DNA of 64,000 nt from DATMNR01 sp963702765. GTDB taxonomy: Bacteria; Chloroflexota; Ktedonobacteria; Ktedonobacterales; Ktedonobacteraceae. The stretch is taken from positions 3,754 to 67,753 of the forward strand of contig CAVPEB010000034.1 in assembly GCA_963702765.1 (NCBI GenBank). Reading direction: 5' to 3'. The translations under genes were made by a program, and so were the position numbers. Under the pieces are notes generated by a model. The model did no database searches and was not told where the DNA came from. It was given only the letters and a program-made list of their open reading frames with translations. Positions 16,609 to 25,850 of this stretch are shown here, one piece after another; the first letter of the stretch is position 1; each line of letters starts with the position of its first letter.

Positions 16609-18225
16609 TTAGCCAACCTGAACTTGAATGATATGATAGCCAGTTGCGCCATTGGGAACGGTGCCTTGTTTCTGGCTTGTCTGTAATTGACCTGTCCCAT
16701 CGGTAGATCGTGCGACGATGGTATACTGACCTGGGAGGCTCGGCTCCCATTGCCACGTCCAAAAAACCCAGGAATCCTCAGAGAGTGGAGGGTTCAATTT
16801 CGCGATGTTCCAGGATATACCGCCATCAACACTTACTTCTACCTTCTGAATACCCCGATTACCGGCAAAGGCAATACCACCGATTTCAATGCTCTGGTTG
16901 AAAGGGACATGACCAGCAGGACGGTCAATGCGCGTGATGGTGTGTAGAGGGCCGTTATACCAGCCCTGGTCAGCATACAGACCGCCTACGAAATGGTCAG
17001 TCAATTCGATACGTGTCAGCCACTTGGGATTCTCTTCACCATAATGACCTGGGATGAGTGCGCGCAAGGGATAGCCGTGGCGAATGGGTAGTTCAGAACC
17101 ATTCATACTCCAGGCCAGTATAGAATCGACTGCAAGGACCTCGTCAAGAGGCTGGCTTATACTATATCCATCCACACTGTAAAAGGCTATATATCTCGCA
17201 CCAGGCAATGCTCCCCCATGCATCTCCAGCAGTGTACGCAACGTCACTCCCTGCCAGATAGCAGTACTTAAGAAATGCCCGCCGATGCCATTTGAGATAC
17301 ATTCTAGCGTTACAGCGCGTGAAATTGAGGGAAGATTTCGTAGTTCCTCAAATGTATAGGTTCCAGTATGTGCGATCAGGCCTGTCACTTCTAGTCGCCA
17401 GACCGAGATATTCACCATTGGATCAACGACATTTTGTGTCACAGTGTAATGCTCGCTCGTAGGGGTGATAGGTGCTGTGAAACCGTTGTTTGTAAAAGTT
17501 TCTGAACCGTCATAGCTGGTGTAGTTCGTAAGCAATGCTTTGATTAATCCCACTGTTCCAACTGCGGAGCCGACTCCAAGTGCCACGACGCCCGCACGAG
17601 CCAGCAATTGTCGACGCTCGCTACGATCAGTTGATGTCCCACTAACCTGCTCTTTAGGTAAGAGAATGCGAAACGCTAGACAAAGAGTCAATGCGTAGAA
17701 GCTAAAATCAATCAACAGCGCAAACGAGGTGACCAGTCTAGCCCATCCAACAGGCAAACCGAGAAAGTTCTGTCCAAGTTCGGCCCAGAAAAGGATGATG
17801 GCTACTGCGGTCATGGCAATGGTAAAGATCAATGCGGTCAGCCATTCACGCAATGCTGGTCGATAGCCTCTTACTGGGAGTTTGACTCGCACAATGGCAG
17901 CGTAGAGTAGTCCCAGGAGTGTTCCGAGACCGATCATGCCCAGAAGGGCCAGTCCAAGCGGGGTGGTTTTCGAATGCGGGCTAAAAAAGATCAACATATC
18001 CACAAATCTTGGTGCAGGCAAGAGCTTCAGAAGACGGTCTCCAAAAAGCTCCATTGGTGTGGGTACACCTCCCACCACATGTAAGACAAACATAATTGCC
18101 ACCGATGTTAAACTAGCTACCAGGCCAGCTCCAAGCGCGGCAAGGGTTGTGAAGCGGATGGCTTTACGGGGCGACAATACAGGTGTATCTGCTTCTTCAG
18201 GAGTACTTTGTTGAATGTTTTGCAT
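16609..18225 (-). CDS. Membrane-bound molybdopterin oxidoreductase (sulfite oxidase fold)
   Basis: Residues about 25-230 form a five- to six-helix membrane anchor, followed by a molybdopterin domain (about 265-420) with Cys309 in LECISNGIGG, the expected Mo ligand, and the substrate-pocket segments LPIRHGYPLRALIPGHYG and NPKWLTRIEL. A C-terminal Mo-co dimerisation domain (about 430-535) contains VEVSVDGGISWN. The family includes sulfite oxidases and YedY-like reductases. Here the catalytic domain is predicted to face outward, tethered by the anchor. The start overlaps the upstream glycosyltransferase gene by 29 bases, linking it to the envelope cluster. The physiological substrate is unknown. 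Confidence 0.85.
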   Translation of the reverse strand: MQNIQQSTPEEADTPVLSPRKAIRFTTLAALGAGLVASLTSVAIMFVLHVVGGVPTPMELFGDRLLKLLPAPRFVDMLIFFSPHSKTTPLGLALLGMIGLGTLLGLLYAAIVRVKLPVRGYRPALREWLTALIFTIAMTAVAIILFWAELGQNFLGLPVGWARLVTSFALLIDFSFYALTLCLAFRILLPKEQVSGTSTDRSERRQLLARAGVVALGVGSAVGTVGLIKALLTNYTSYDGSETFTNNGFTAPITPTSEHYTVTQNVVDPMVNISVWRLEVTGLIAHTGTYTFEELRNLPSISRAVTLECISNGIGGHFLSTAIWQGVTLRTLLEMHGGALPGARYIAFYSVDGYSISQPLDEVLAVDSILAWSMNGSELPIRHGYPLRALIPGHYGEENPKWLTRIELTDHFVGGLYADQGWYNGPLHTITRIDRPAGHVPFNQSIEIGGIAFAGNRGIQKVEVSVDGGISWNIAKLNPPLSEDSWVFWTWQWEPSLPGQYTIVARSTDGTGQLQTSQKQGTVPNGATGYHIIQVQVG

Positions 18226-19726
18226 ATCGCACCCTTTTCTGATATCTCATAAAATTGATGACATATATCAATGCTGCTACGCACAGTGCTACCATGACTG
18301 GCCAATATACGAGCCTGTAATAGAGCGTCCAATCATTGGGAACGCCTTGTACAGGATTAAAAAAGTAGCTAAGTAAAACAGTTGTTGTAAAGTACCACAC
18401 AGCAATAATTGCCAGGCCTTGACCGATGAGCACCTTGTGGGACCGGAGTGGGACCAATAATACAGGTACCCAGAGTAGTAAGATGGTCGTATACCAGGGA
18501 AATACATGGGATGAGACCGAGAGAATTACGCCAAAAAGTATGAGAGTACCTGCTTCGATACTAATGCGGTTGCGCCAACGTACCACAAAGACAATGACTG
18601 AAACAGTGCCAATCACGAATACATCAACAAGATGTTCGAGGGTAATTGTCTTCGCGAGGGGCAGGCGCAATTGATCACCTAACCAGTGTACGATTTGTTG
18701 TGTAACGCCAGCATTCTGGCCCTGTTCGCTGGCGTAAGCGGCAAAAAAACCAAATGCTTGCCCATGTCCCAAAATAAGATAGGGCACATAGCCAACGATG
18801 ATCGTAGCAAAACAACTTCCAAGCAAGGGAAGGTAATGATATCTCATGCGGTGTATAACTGGCGTATCCTTATCTTTCCCGTCGGGTAGGATGACAACTA
18901 GTAAGAGAATTGGATAAATTTTGGTGAGGGTCGCCAGTCCGATAAGAAAACCAGTCAGCACATAGCCACGCACATTGTGATTGGAAGCAGCGAGAATAGC
19001 AAGAACGGTAAACGTCAGAGTGATAACATCCACATGCCCCTGGATAGCAAATTCGATGATGGGTAGTGGGCACCAGGCATAAAGTATGACGCGTCGTTGA
19101 TCGAGTCCTTTCCTTCCGAGTAAAACAATCAGCGCGATGCAGGTAACCATGTCAAAGATAACAAAAAGGCCTTTCAGGAAAGAGAGGTTTGCTGGAGCAA
19201 GTAGATAGCTTATAAGATACACTACCTGTGCACCTGGCGGATAAATGGTGGGGACGTCGCGAAAGCGGCTGTTGGTATACAGGAATGTGTTTTGCAGTGC
19301 TGCTAGAACTTTGGCCCCGGGAGGATACACATAAGGGCTGAAACCGTGCAAGGTTACTCGCGCATCCCAAAGATACCTCCACGAATCATGTGACAAACCT
19401 GGTGGGAGTGGGAGGAGCATCATACGCAGTATGAATGCTCCCAATACAATAATTCCTAACTCTATCCAGCGCCATTTCCCCGCGAGCGGTTTCGTTGCCA
19501 ATACAAAGGCACATGCCGCAAAATACGGGAGAAAACTGATCATCCATACATGCAAAAAAGGAGCGATGCGATCATCACTCTGAGGCGATGCTTGAATGAG
19601 AAGAATAGAGATGATAACCGAAAGCGAGAAAAGTGAGCAAAGCGTAAGGATATGCCACCAGGGACGCTTAGAAGTCACTTGCTTTTCAGCTAGCTGCTTT
19701 TCTTCGTATACTTGTAATGTAGACAT
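18197..19726 (-). CDS. Polytopic glycosyltransferase (GT-C type, DUF2029/GT87-like)
   Basis: The 509-residue protein has about eleven membrane helices. The first extracytoplasmic loop contains LSHDSWRYLWDARVTLHGFSPYVYPP, an acidic loop typical of GT-C enzymes that use polyprenyl-phosphate sugars; ATLTKIYPILLL marks the DUF2029 mannosyltransferase-type core. These enzymes transfer hexoses to lipid or protein acceptors on the outer face of the membrane. It overlaps the molybdoprotein gene by 29 bases and follows the radical SAM gene by 9 bases, so the cluster is one operon. Confidence 0.78.
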   Translation of the reverse strand: MSTLQVYEEKQLAEKQVTSKRPWWHILTLCSLFSLSVIISILLIQASPQSDDRIAPFLHVWMISFLPYFAACAFVLATKPLAGKWRWIELGIIVLGAFILRMMLLPLPPGLSHDSWRYLWDARVTLHGFSPYVYPPGAKVLAALQNTFLYTNSRFRDVPTIYPPGAQVVYLISYLLAPANLSFLKGLFVIFDMVTCIALIVLLGRKGLDQRRVILYAWCPLPIIEFAIQGHVDVITLTFTVLAILAASNHNVRGYVLTGFLIGLATLTKIYPILLLVVILPDGKDKDTPVIHRMRYHYLPLLGSCFATIIVGYVPYLILGHGQAFGFFAAYASEQGQNAGVTQQIVHWLGDQLRLPLAKTITLEHLVDVFVIGTVSVIVFVVRWRNRISIEAGTLILFGVILSVSSHVFPWYTTILLLWVPVLLVPLRSHKVLIGQGLAIIAVWYFTTTVLLSYFFNPVQGVPNDWTLYYRLVYWPVMVALCVAALIYVINFMRYQKRVRYAKHSTKYS

Positions 19727-19735
19727 TGTTCTACT

Positions 19736-20740
19736 TTAATAGCTCCAGTTGATGCCACATTGCGAACAATGTTTCGCGGGATGGTTACTCTCGAAATCGC
19801 GGCGAAATGCTTCATACCGGTCACCGCTCCAGATAGCCTCAATTGGTTCCTGGAAGACATTCCCCAACACACGCTCCTCCTTATACTCCCTTGCACTCGT
19901 GTGTCCAAAGGGAGCAAAACAGCACGAGAGTACATTGCCGCTCGAGGTTATGTAGGTTAGAGTGTATGGACGCTGGCAACCAGACCAGGGTCGATCACCA
20001 AAATCTCGTATCAAGCTCTCTACCGGAGTAACTGAGCCAGCCGCGCTGAAGGCGATACCCAGTCGCTTGCACAACTCCTCAGATCGGCGCACGAGTTCCA
20101 GTTCCTCGCGAGTGGAACGACGAAATAGCGCCTGTTTCGAGTGCGCCAGCCCTTGCTCGAAGTAAACAAGACGTTGCAAATGGATCTCACGAATTCCATG
20201 CTCATACGCTAAATCAATGAGACCTGGTAACTCGTGTAAATTTTCCTTCATAGCGGTGAACCAGAGAGAGACGGCTGGTTTGCTAGCCTGCTGTTCTTGC
20301 TGCATGGTAATAAATGCGCGGACGTTGCGCCAGATCTTATCAAATGCATCCACACCTCGCACCTGGGCATAGGTCTCACGTGTTGCACCATCCATCGAGA
20401 GGCGGTATTCGTCAAGTCCCGCATCAATCAATTCCTGGCCTCGTTTCGCATTGAGTAAAATGCCATTAGAATTGAAGAGCACATAGGTTCCACGCGCTTT
20501 GAGATACCGAATCATGCGCGGCAACTCTTTGTTGAGCAATGGTTCACCCAAGCCGTGCAAGACAACACGTTCCAGTACCGGAAACTGGTCAACAATAAAA
20601 CGGAAATTATCGAAACTCAGGTCACGGTCGTCTTCCCGCGAGAGCAGCGTGCGCGGGCACTGCTGGCATAGTTCGTTACACCTGCTGGTCGGTTCAATAT
20701 AAATTGAGCGCGGCAGCGTGGCTATTGTTGTTATAGTCAT
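19736..20740 (-). CDS. Radical SAM/SPASM domain protein
   Basis: The radical SAM cluster cysteines are C21, C25 and C28 (CNELCQQC), early in a 334-residue protein. LHGLGEPLLNKELPRMIRYLK supplies the GEP-like SAM-binding strand. The C-terminal SPASM-type region has GCQRP, SSGNVLSCCFAPF and HCSQCGINW, enough Cys for an auxiliary cluster. Such proteins modify peptides or sugars. The neighbours here are glycosyltransferases, with no obvious precursor peptide, so a sugar or lipid-linked substrate is plausible. AGGAGG precedes the ATG. The 139-base leader carries two small hairpins. Confidence 0.82.
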   Translation of the reverse strand: MTITTIATLPRSIYIEPTSRCNELCQQCPRTLLSREDDRDLSFDNFRFIVDQFPVLERVVLHGLGEPLLNKELPRMIRYLKARGTYVLFNSNGILLNAKRGQELIDAGLDEYRLSMDGATRETYAQVRGVDAFDKIWRNVRAFITMQQEQQASKPAVSLWFTAMKENLHELPGLIDLAYEHGIREIHLQRLVYFEQGLAHSKQALFRRSTREELELVRRSEELCKRLGIAFSAAGSVTPVESLIRDFGDRPWSGCQRPYTLTYITSSGNVLSCCFAPFGHTSAREYKEERVLGNVFQEPIEAIWSGDRYEAFRRDFESNHPAKHCSQCGINWSY

Positions 20741-20879
20741 ATCACACCTCCTGATTTTTGCGTCTGCAAAAATAGACGACTCCTTGCATCCGGTCTGAGC
20801 GTAGCTAGCTGTGAATACTGCGTTGACCGGATGGATTTCAAGTCCGATAGCGTCGTTGGAGGTGTGGATATAGAAAATC
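20741..20879 (-). promoter_or_regulatory. Leader between the DUF2064 and radical SAM genes
   Basis: Two stem-loops lie in this 139-base gap: arms 20761-20765/20774-20778 and arms 20787-20795/20825-20833 (catccggtc and gaccggatg). They could act as an attenuator or a stabilising element. I match them to no known riboswitch class. Confidence 0.3.
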
Positions 20880-21557
20880 TCATACTAACTCCTTTATAGT
20901 TGCCAGATGATTGGCGGTTTCTGGAGCGAGTGAACTATCAGCCTCCAGCAATTGTGCCAGTCGCAACAGGTCAGGCAATTCATCAATATCAAACAGATGC
21001 TCCAGGGTATGAATCTTCAAGCCCTGGCTTTGCGCTAACTCGATTGTTTTTTGTGCCACTACACTGGTGCTCATGGGGATGCCAGTGAATACATCATATG
21101 GCCTTCGCATTGCGATCAAGTAATATCCCCCATCATCTGCAGGTCCGAGCACGACGTCGGCTTTATCGAGCGCTTTCCGAGCCTGTTCGACGGTTTTCGG
21201 GCTGATTTGAGGTGAATCTGAGCCTATAATGATAGTGCGTTGATATGTTCGATCATACGTCCATTGAAAAACGTGGTATAAGCGAGCGCCCAGGTCGGAT
21301 CCCTGTTGTGGAAATGCATGCATATGCTCAATGAGAGTTGGAGCAAGAGTTGCAATAAAGGACAGGTAGTCAACTTCGGGGGGGGTGTATGCCCAGTGCA
21401 AATCGCACATGTGTCCGGTGAACTTATAAGCCAGGTCAGTCAGGAATGCCCGATAGAGCCGAACGGTTTCATCATCACCAATCGTTCGCGCTAACCGTGT
21501 TTTTGTCGTGCCAATCTGTGGATAACGGGCCATGACGACGAGTGCTGTATCAGGCAT
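20880..21557 (-). CDS. DUF2064 (TIGR04282-like) glycosyltransferase
   Basis: The 225-residue protein begins with the nucleotidyl/glycosyltransferase A-type motif VMARYPQIGTTKTRLARTIG. It continues with LGARLYHVFQW, the IIIGSDSPQISP metal-binding strand and VLGPADDGGYYLIAMRRP, all typical of the family annotated as arsenosugar biosynthesis glycosyltransferase. There is no arsenic gene nearby, so that label should be read only as a fold assignment. The ATG overlaps the stop of the GT2 gene by 8 bases. Confidence 0.83.
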   Translation of the reverse strand: MPDTALVVMARYPQIGTTKTRLARTIGDDETVRLYRAFLTDLAYKFTGHMCDLHWAYTPPEVDYLSFIATLAPTLIEHMHAFPQQGSDLGARLYHVFQWTYDRTYQRTIIIGSDSPQISPKTVEQARKALDKADVVLGPADDGGYYLIAMRRPYDVFTGIPMSTSVVAQKTIELAQSQGLKIHTLEHLFDIDELPDLLRLAQLLEADSSLAPETANHLATIKELV

Positions 21558-22260
21558 GTGTCCTCCTTGCTCCTGAATAGCGTAATGTGGTGCTTAACAT
21601 GTAGTAAGCCGCCTTGATACTACCGCTGATTGTGCCAGCCACTTTTGAACGGCCATGGCTGCGATGACGATAATGAATGGGTAACTCGAGAATACGGTAA
21701 TGTGCACGAGCCGCTTTCACCAACATTTCGACTGGCCAACCAAACGTCATTTCACGCATATCAATTGTTTCTAAGAGAGAGCTACGTACGACACGAAATG
21801 ATCCAACGTCATGGAGACGCACGCCATATAGCAAACGGATCATTCGGCTTACAAGCCAGTTGCCCAGGCGGGCCTGCGGGGGAACAGCTCCTCGTTCAGC
21901 GCTTGTACTTACACGTGAACCGATGACGAAGTCTGCTCTCCCTTCTATGATTGGCCTTAACATCATAGGCAGGTCGTTTGGATCATCACTTCCATCCCCG
22001 TCCATAAATATCACGATCTCAGCGCCCAGGTTACAGGCTGTTTTGAAACCCTTCAAGCAGGCTCTTCCATAACCACGTGATGGTTCATTGGCGACAATTG
22101 CTCCGGAATTTCTAGCTACAGTAGCTGTAGCATCAGTACTACCGTTATCGACCACGATTATCCATTGCGCAAAGTCCTGGGGAAGTTCTGCAAGCAGTTG
22201 GTGGATTGCTGCTTCTTCATTCAGAGCCGGGATGACGATAGCAACCTTTTCGGCTACCAT
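21550..22260 (-). CDS. Family 2 glycosyltransferase (polyprenyl-phosphate hexosyltransferase-like)
   Basis: The 236-residue GT-A protein has IVIPALNEEAAIHQLLAELP at the N-terminus, VDNGSTDATATVA, the metal-binding FMDGDGSDDPNDLP and FVIGSRVSTSAERG; HYRHRSHGRSKVAG is seen in dolichyl/undecaprenyl-phosphate mannosyl- or glucosyltransferases. It has no C-terminal helices, so it is probably peripheral. A GAGGAG site supports ATG 22260 over 22290. It is the first gene of the leftward cluster and likely makes the polyprenyl-phosphate sugar used by the GT-C enzyme at 18197. Confidence 0.83.
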   Translation of the reverse strand: MVAEKVAIVIPALNEEAAIHQLLAELPQDFAQWIIVVDNGSTDATATVARNSGAIVANEPSRGYGRACLKGFKTACNLGAEIVIFMDGDGSDDPNDLPMMLRPIIEGRADFVIGSRVSTSAERGAVPPQARLGNWLVSRMIRLLYGVRLHDVGSFRVVRSSLLETIDMREMTFGWPVEMLVKAARAHYRILELPIHYRHRSHGRSKVAGTISGSIKAAYYMLSTTLRYSGARRTHA

Positions 22261-22375
22261 AAAGCACACTACTCCTCTACAAACATACAATCAATGACAC
22301 GATGTCTCCAATTTGGGACGTGTCGTACCTTTATCACGTTTAAAGCATGAAGTTATTTACAAGCGTGGGACTGAT

Positions 22376-23188
22376 TTAAAAGTCAGAGCCTTTCAAGGCC
22401 GTAGCAGTTTGGGTGAGAATGCGTAAGGCTGTGATGCTGCCTTGAGACTGTCCTTTTTCAAAATCGCCCTCTGTCTGCCCCATCTGATTGGTAACGTGCG
22501 CAAAACATATGATCTTGTATTGTTTTGCCTCAGCTAGTGCATAGAGAGCTGCAGCCTCCATTTCCACCGCAAGTATACCTTTGTTTCGGCAAACCGCTAT
22601 CATCTCCTCTGTTTCTCTAAAGGGTGCATCGGTCGTCCAACTTGCTCCAATATGGAGAGGTACATAAGTGTTGTCCCAGGCGAAAGAAATCGCCTTTCTG
22701 AGTTCCAGTTGCAGGTAGCTAAATGCTGATGGGGGTAGATAATGGTAACTGGTTCCTTCATCACGCAACGCTTTTTCGATCAGCACAACATATGGTGGGT
22801 TTTCCAGGGAGATAATCTGGCCCGCTGAAGTAATGCTGATCAATAATTCACATCCAGAGGCGAAGAGTTCTTCTGCTACAAGTACCGCAAATGATGCACC
22901 AACGACACGACCAATCACACCAAACTCGATGCCTTCGTTCAGAAAAGTATCAAGCTTTGTATGGTAGCATGCCCAGGTAGGGTGAGGACTCGCACGATTA
23001 GTAGCATGAAGGTAATCGACAAGATCACCGTCAGGATCAAGTACGCAGATAGCCGGTACTTTGCCAACAGCAAGCCCTTTCTGTCTTCGCGCCTCACGTA
23101 ACAAGTTCTCGGGTGTAAAAACCGAGGGAGCATCGTAGTACTTAGAATTGAGAATAGGCACAGCTTCACGACTGTCGACATAATCCAT
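22376..23188 (-). CDS. Nucleoside phosphorylase (PNP/UDP family)
   Basis: The 270-residue protein has the PNP_UDP fold: phosphate-binding GRVVGASFAVLVAEELFASG, LISITSAGQI, and the family-defining VEMEAAALYALAEAKQYK that binds the ribose. It should cleave a purine nucleoside or uridine with phosphate. A GAGGAG site fits ATG 23188; the longer ORF upstream (to 23386) runs across the remains of another gene. The 66-base gap to the GT2 cluster and the opposite gene content suggest a separate transcript. Confidence 0.83.
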   Translation of the reverse strand: MDYVDSREAVPILNSKYYDAPSVFTPENLLREARRQKGLAVGKVPAICVLDPDGDLVDYLHATNRASPHPTWACYHTKLDTFLNEGIEFGVIGRVVGASFAVLVAEELFASGCELLISITSAGQIISLENPPYVVLIEKALRDEGTSYHYLPPSAFSYLQLELRKAISFAWDNTYVPLHIGASWTTDAPFRETEEMIAVCRNKGILAVEMEAAALYALAEAKQYKIICFAHVTNQMGQTEGDFEKGQSQGSITALRILTQTATALKGSDF

Positions 23189-23231
23189 AGAGTGTCTCCT
23201 CTTCCTTCCGTATAGCATGGCTTTACTGAGA

Positions 23232-23376
23232 GAGTACCAAATGCCGTATCTATAACTGAAATAAAGACCATTATAAGTAATACTCCAAAAAGCACGTCCT
23301 GGGGAAATGAGGCAATGAATCGCCCGAAGTTGAGGCTGAAGAGTGATGTGAATTGATACATGATATTCATTAGTAG
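23232..23376 (-). pseudogene. C-terminal fragment of a small membrane protein paralogous to 27805-28257
   Basis: In a different frame from the phosphorylase, this stretch reads LLMNIMYQFTSLFSLNFGRF and then IASFPQDVLFGVLLI. The intact protein at 27805 reads LLTNIMNHAPSPVSLQFGIF and LATFPIDLLFGMVLG at its C-terminus. Stops (TGA TAG) lie upstream and no start or N-terminal helices remain, so this is a gene fragment. Confidence 0.5.
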
Positions 23377-23527
23377 ACACGAACAAGAACGTTCTTCTTT
23401 ACACACCTATCACACATTCAAGTGGCGCGCAACGGCTTCTTACAATAGATTAAGATTAATTTGCTCAACAATCAACCGATCAAGGGGCGTACATACTACT
23501 CTCTTTGTTTTCGCCATTTCTCATCTT

Positions 23528-24445
23528 TCACTCACGCTCTCGTTCGATAGGAAAGGTCGGGTTCGTGCCCCATTCCTCCCAGGAGGCATCGTAGAGTGCG
23601 ACATTGCGGTAGCCAGCCAGGTGCAGTGCAAAGAGCCCCTGTGAGGCCGAAATCCCTACTCCACAATAGGTAATGACCCGTTGTCCCGGTTCCAGGCCTG
23701 CTCCTATTGCAAGAGATCGAATGGACTCTGGTGGCAGGTAGGTCCAATCGGCTGGATTCAGGAGACGAGATGCGTGTAGATGCACCGCTCCGGGGATGTG
23801 TCCACCTCGCATCACCCTCTGGTCTGGAAGCACCATCCAGTGCTTTCCAGACGGAAGAAACAGGCTCCCATCCGGGATCCAGATAGCCTGTCCCTTATAT
23901 TGTTCAGCAGGACGTGTATCGACCAGACGGACCAGGGTATCTTGCTCTCGTAATGCGTCCATAATCTCAGAGGCTGTTGCGAGCAACTGAGGATAGGATC
24001 GCGGCGTGAACTTTTTTGGGGAAAGGTGCGGAGCTTCGGTGCTGACAGGCAATCCTTCACCTACCCATCTGGTCCAGCCCCCATTGAGTACAGCCACCTG
24101 ATCGTGTCCATAGTAGCGCAGTGCCCACCAGAGCCGGGCTGCTCCAGAGTGATCCGTTTCGGCATACGCGACCACGCGTGTGTGATCTCCGATCCCTGCC
24201 GCTTGCATCACTGCCATGAATAGCTCAGGTGGCAGAAGTAGGTTCCGCACTCCTCGCGCATCCGTCCAACTTAGATCATGATACCAATCCAGATGGATGG
24301 CTCCTGGAATATGTCCGCGCTGGTAGAGTTCTCGGCTCGTCCCATCGCCTCGCCAACGAGCATCCACAATGCACACATCAGCATCTGACAGGTGCGCAGC
24401 TAGCCACGCTGTTTCCACCAATGGGTGCGTTGAAAAATCGATCAT
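23528..24445 (-). CDS. Two-domain sulfurtransferase (rhodanese family)
   Basis: The 305-residue protein has two rhodanese domains (about 10-140 and 165-300). Motifs include IVDARWRGDGTSRELYQRGHIPGAIHLDW in the first domain, RLVDTRPAEQYKGQ in the second, and the active-site loop YCGVGISAS holding the catalytic Cys. This is the architecture of thiosulfate or mercaptopyruvate sulfurtransferases, which move sulfane sulfur to thiols or cyanide. GGAGTGGAGAGG precedes ATG 24445; an ATG at 24475 is less well placed. It lies 58 bases after the MFS gene, probably the last gene of the sulfur operon. Confidence 0.85.
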   Translation of the reverse strand: MIDFSTHPLVETAWLAAHLSDADVCIVDARWRGDGTSRELYQRGHIPGAIHLDWYHDLSWTDARGVRNLLLPPELFMAVMQAAGIGDHTRVVAYAETDHSGAARLWWALRYYGHDQVAVLNGGWTRWVGEGLPVSTEAPHLSPKKFTPRSYPQLLATASEIMDALREQDTLVRLVDTRPAEQYKGQAIWIPDGSLFLPSGKHWMVLPDQRVMRGGHIPGAVHLHASRLLNPADWTYLPPESIRSLAIGAGLEPGQRVITYCGVGISASQGLFALHLAGYRNVALYDASWEEWGTNPTFPIERERE

Positions 24446-24503
24446 GTCCTCTCCACTCCTTCGATACCTTTTCACACATGCAGGGCAACCAGATAAATCC
24501 CCA

Positions 24504-25850
24504 TTATGTTGGTGGCTTTTGCTTAAGCCGTTTACGAGGCAACGTTTCGGACATCACGAACTTCACCACCACTCCTGAGAGGAACGTCAACACACCGATC
24601 ACGCCAATCGCCCATGATACGCCAAACAGGCCCGCCAGTACCCCGGCCAGTAGCGCCCCTATGGCGTATCCGCTATCGCGCCAGAGCCGGTAGACGCCCA
24701 CTGCAGAGGCGCGCCACTCCGGGTGGGCCACATCCGAAATGGCTGCGAGCAGCGTTGGATAGACGAGGGCAGTGCCCAGCCCTAGCAGCACCATTGCAAC
24801 CGCCCAAGACCAAAAGCCGTGGAGAAAGGGGACCAGGATGATGGCTACACCCTGGAGCAACATCCCCACTACGATCATGCCTTTGCGTCCAAAGCGATCG
24901 GAAAGGGCACCTGTACACAGTTGAGTGGTTCCCCAAACGCCCGGGTAGATCCCGGCCAGCAGTCCGATCTGCGCGATACCGAGTCCACCCGCAGCGAAGA
25001 AGAGTGGCAGCAGCCCCCAGGCCAGGCCATCGTTCAAGTTGTTTACCAGACCGGCCTGGCTGACAGAAAAAAGCGTGCGATCTTTCCAGGAGGTGAGCAG
25101 GAAAATCTCTTTGAATGATGGTGTCGTGTGTTGTAGAGTCGCCTGGTCGGTGGTCTGTTGCGCGGATTCTGCTACCTGCCCTGATGGTCGAGCCAGGAGC
25201 GCAGCCTCGTGACGCGCATGTCCATGCGTCTCGCGGACGAAGAAGATCGACAGCAGCAGGCCTGCCAGCGCGAATACCACGCCGAGCAAGAACGGCTGGG
25301 GTCGTAGCGCATAGGTCGCAGCCAGGTAGCCAGCAGCGATGGCGGCCAGGGAGACCGCGCCGTAACCGGCCGCTTCGTTGAAGCCCATCGCCAATCCCCG
25401 GCGGGCTGGCCCCACCAGGTCGATCTTCATAATGACCGTGGTCGACCAACACAGACCCTGGTTGATGCCCAGCAGCACATTGGCGAACACAATCCATCCC
25501 CAGGCTGGAGCGAAGATGATGAGAAATGGCACGGGCAGTCCAAACAACCAGCCCGTGATGAGCACCCCCTTGCGACCAATACAGTCACTGAGTCGGCCCG
25601 CAAAGAGGTTGGAAGCCGCTTTGACGATGCCGAAGCTCACAATGAAGGAGAGGACAGCTATGGTGGAAGTCAGACCGAACACTTGTTGACCAAGCAGCGG
25701 CACGATGCCGCGCTCGAGTCCCACCATACCGCCGACAAAGGCGTTGACGATGACCAGCAGCGTGAACTGTTGCCAGTTGGCACGCAGACCAAGTTGAATG
25801 ACTGATTGTGCCTCTTGAGGAGGCAAGCTCTTCATGTCAGGAGATGGCAC
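24504..25850 (-). CDS. MFS transporter
   Basis: The 448-residue protein has twelve predicted helices. FAGRLSDCIGRKGVLITGWL after TM2 and LSDRFGRKGMIVVGMLL in the second half are the two MFS motif A copies. A long hydrophilic loop (about 195-235) separates the halves. AGGAG before the GTG at 25850 supports that start, which overlaps the metallo-hydrolase stop by 14 bases. The position between sulfur-handling genes suggests export or uptake of a sulfur compound, but the sequence does not identify the substrate. Confidence 0.83.
   Translation of the reverse strand: MPSPDMKSLPPQEAQSVIQLGLRANWQQFTLLVIVNAFVGGMVGLERGIVPLLGQQVFGLTSTIAVLSFIVSFGIVKAASNLFAGRLSDCIGRKGVLITGWLFGLPVPFLIIFAPAWGWIVFANVLLGINQGLCWSTTVIMKIDLVGPARRGLAMGFNEAAGYGAVSLAAIAAGYLAATYALRPQPFLLGVVFALAGLLLSIFFVRETHGHARHEAALLARPSGQVAESAQQTTDQATLQHTTPSFKEIFLLTSWKDRTLFSVSQAGLVNNLNDGLAWGLLPLFFAAGGLGIAQIGLLAGIYPGVWGTTQLCTGALSDRFGRKGMIVVGMLLQGVAIILVPFLHGFWSWAVAMVLLGLGTALVYPTLLAAISDVAHPEWRASAVGVYRLWRDSGYAIGALLAGVLAGLFGVSWAIGVIGVLTFLSGVVVKFVMSETLPRKRLKQKPPT

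Noticed and set aside
20880..21557. Arsenosugar biosynthesis
   Set aside because: The TIGR04282-like fold suggests that name, but no ArsM, ArsS or other arsenic gene is present.
24673..25497. A 274-codon minus-strand ORF
   Set aside because: It lies in another frame of the MFS gene; the MFS frame has all expected motifs.
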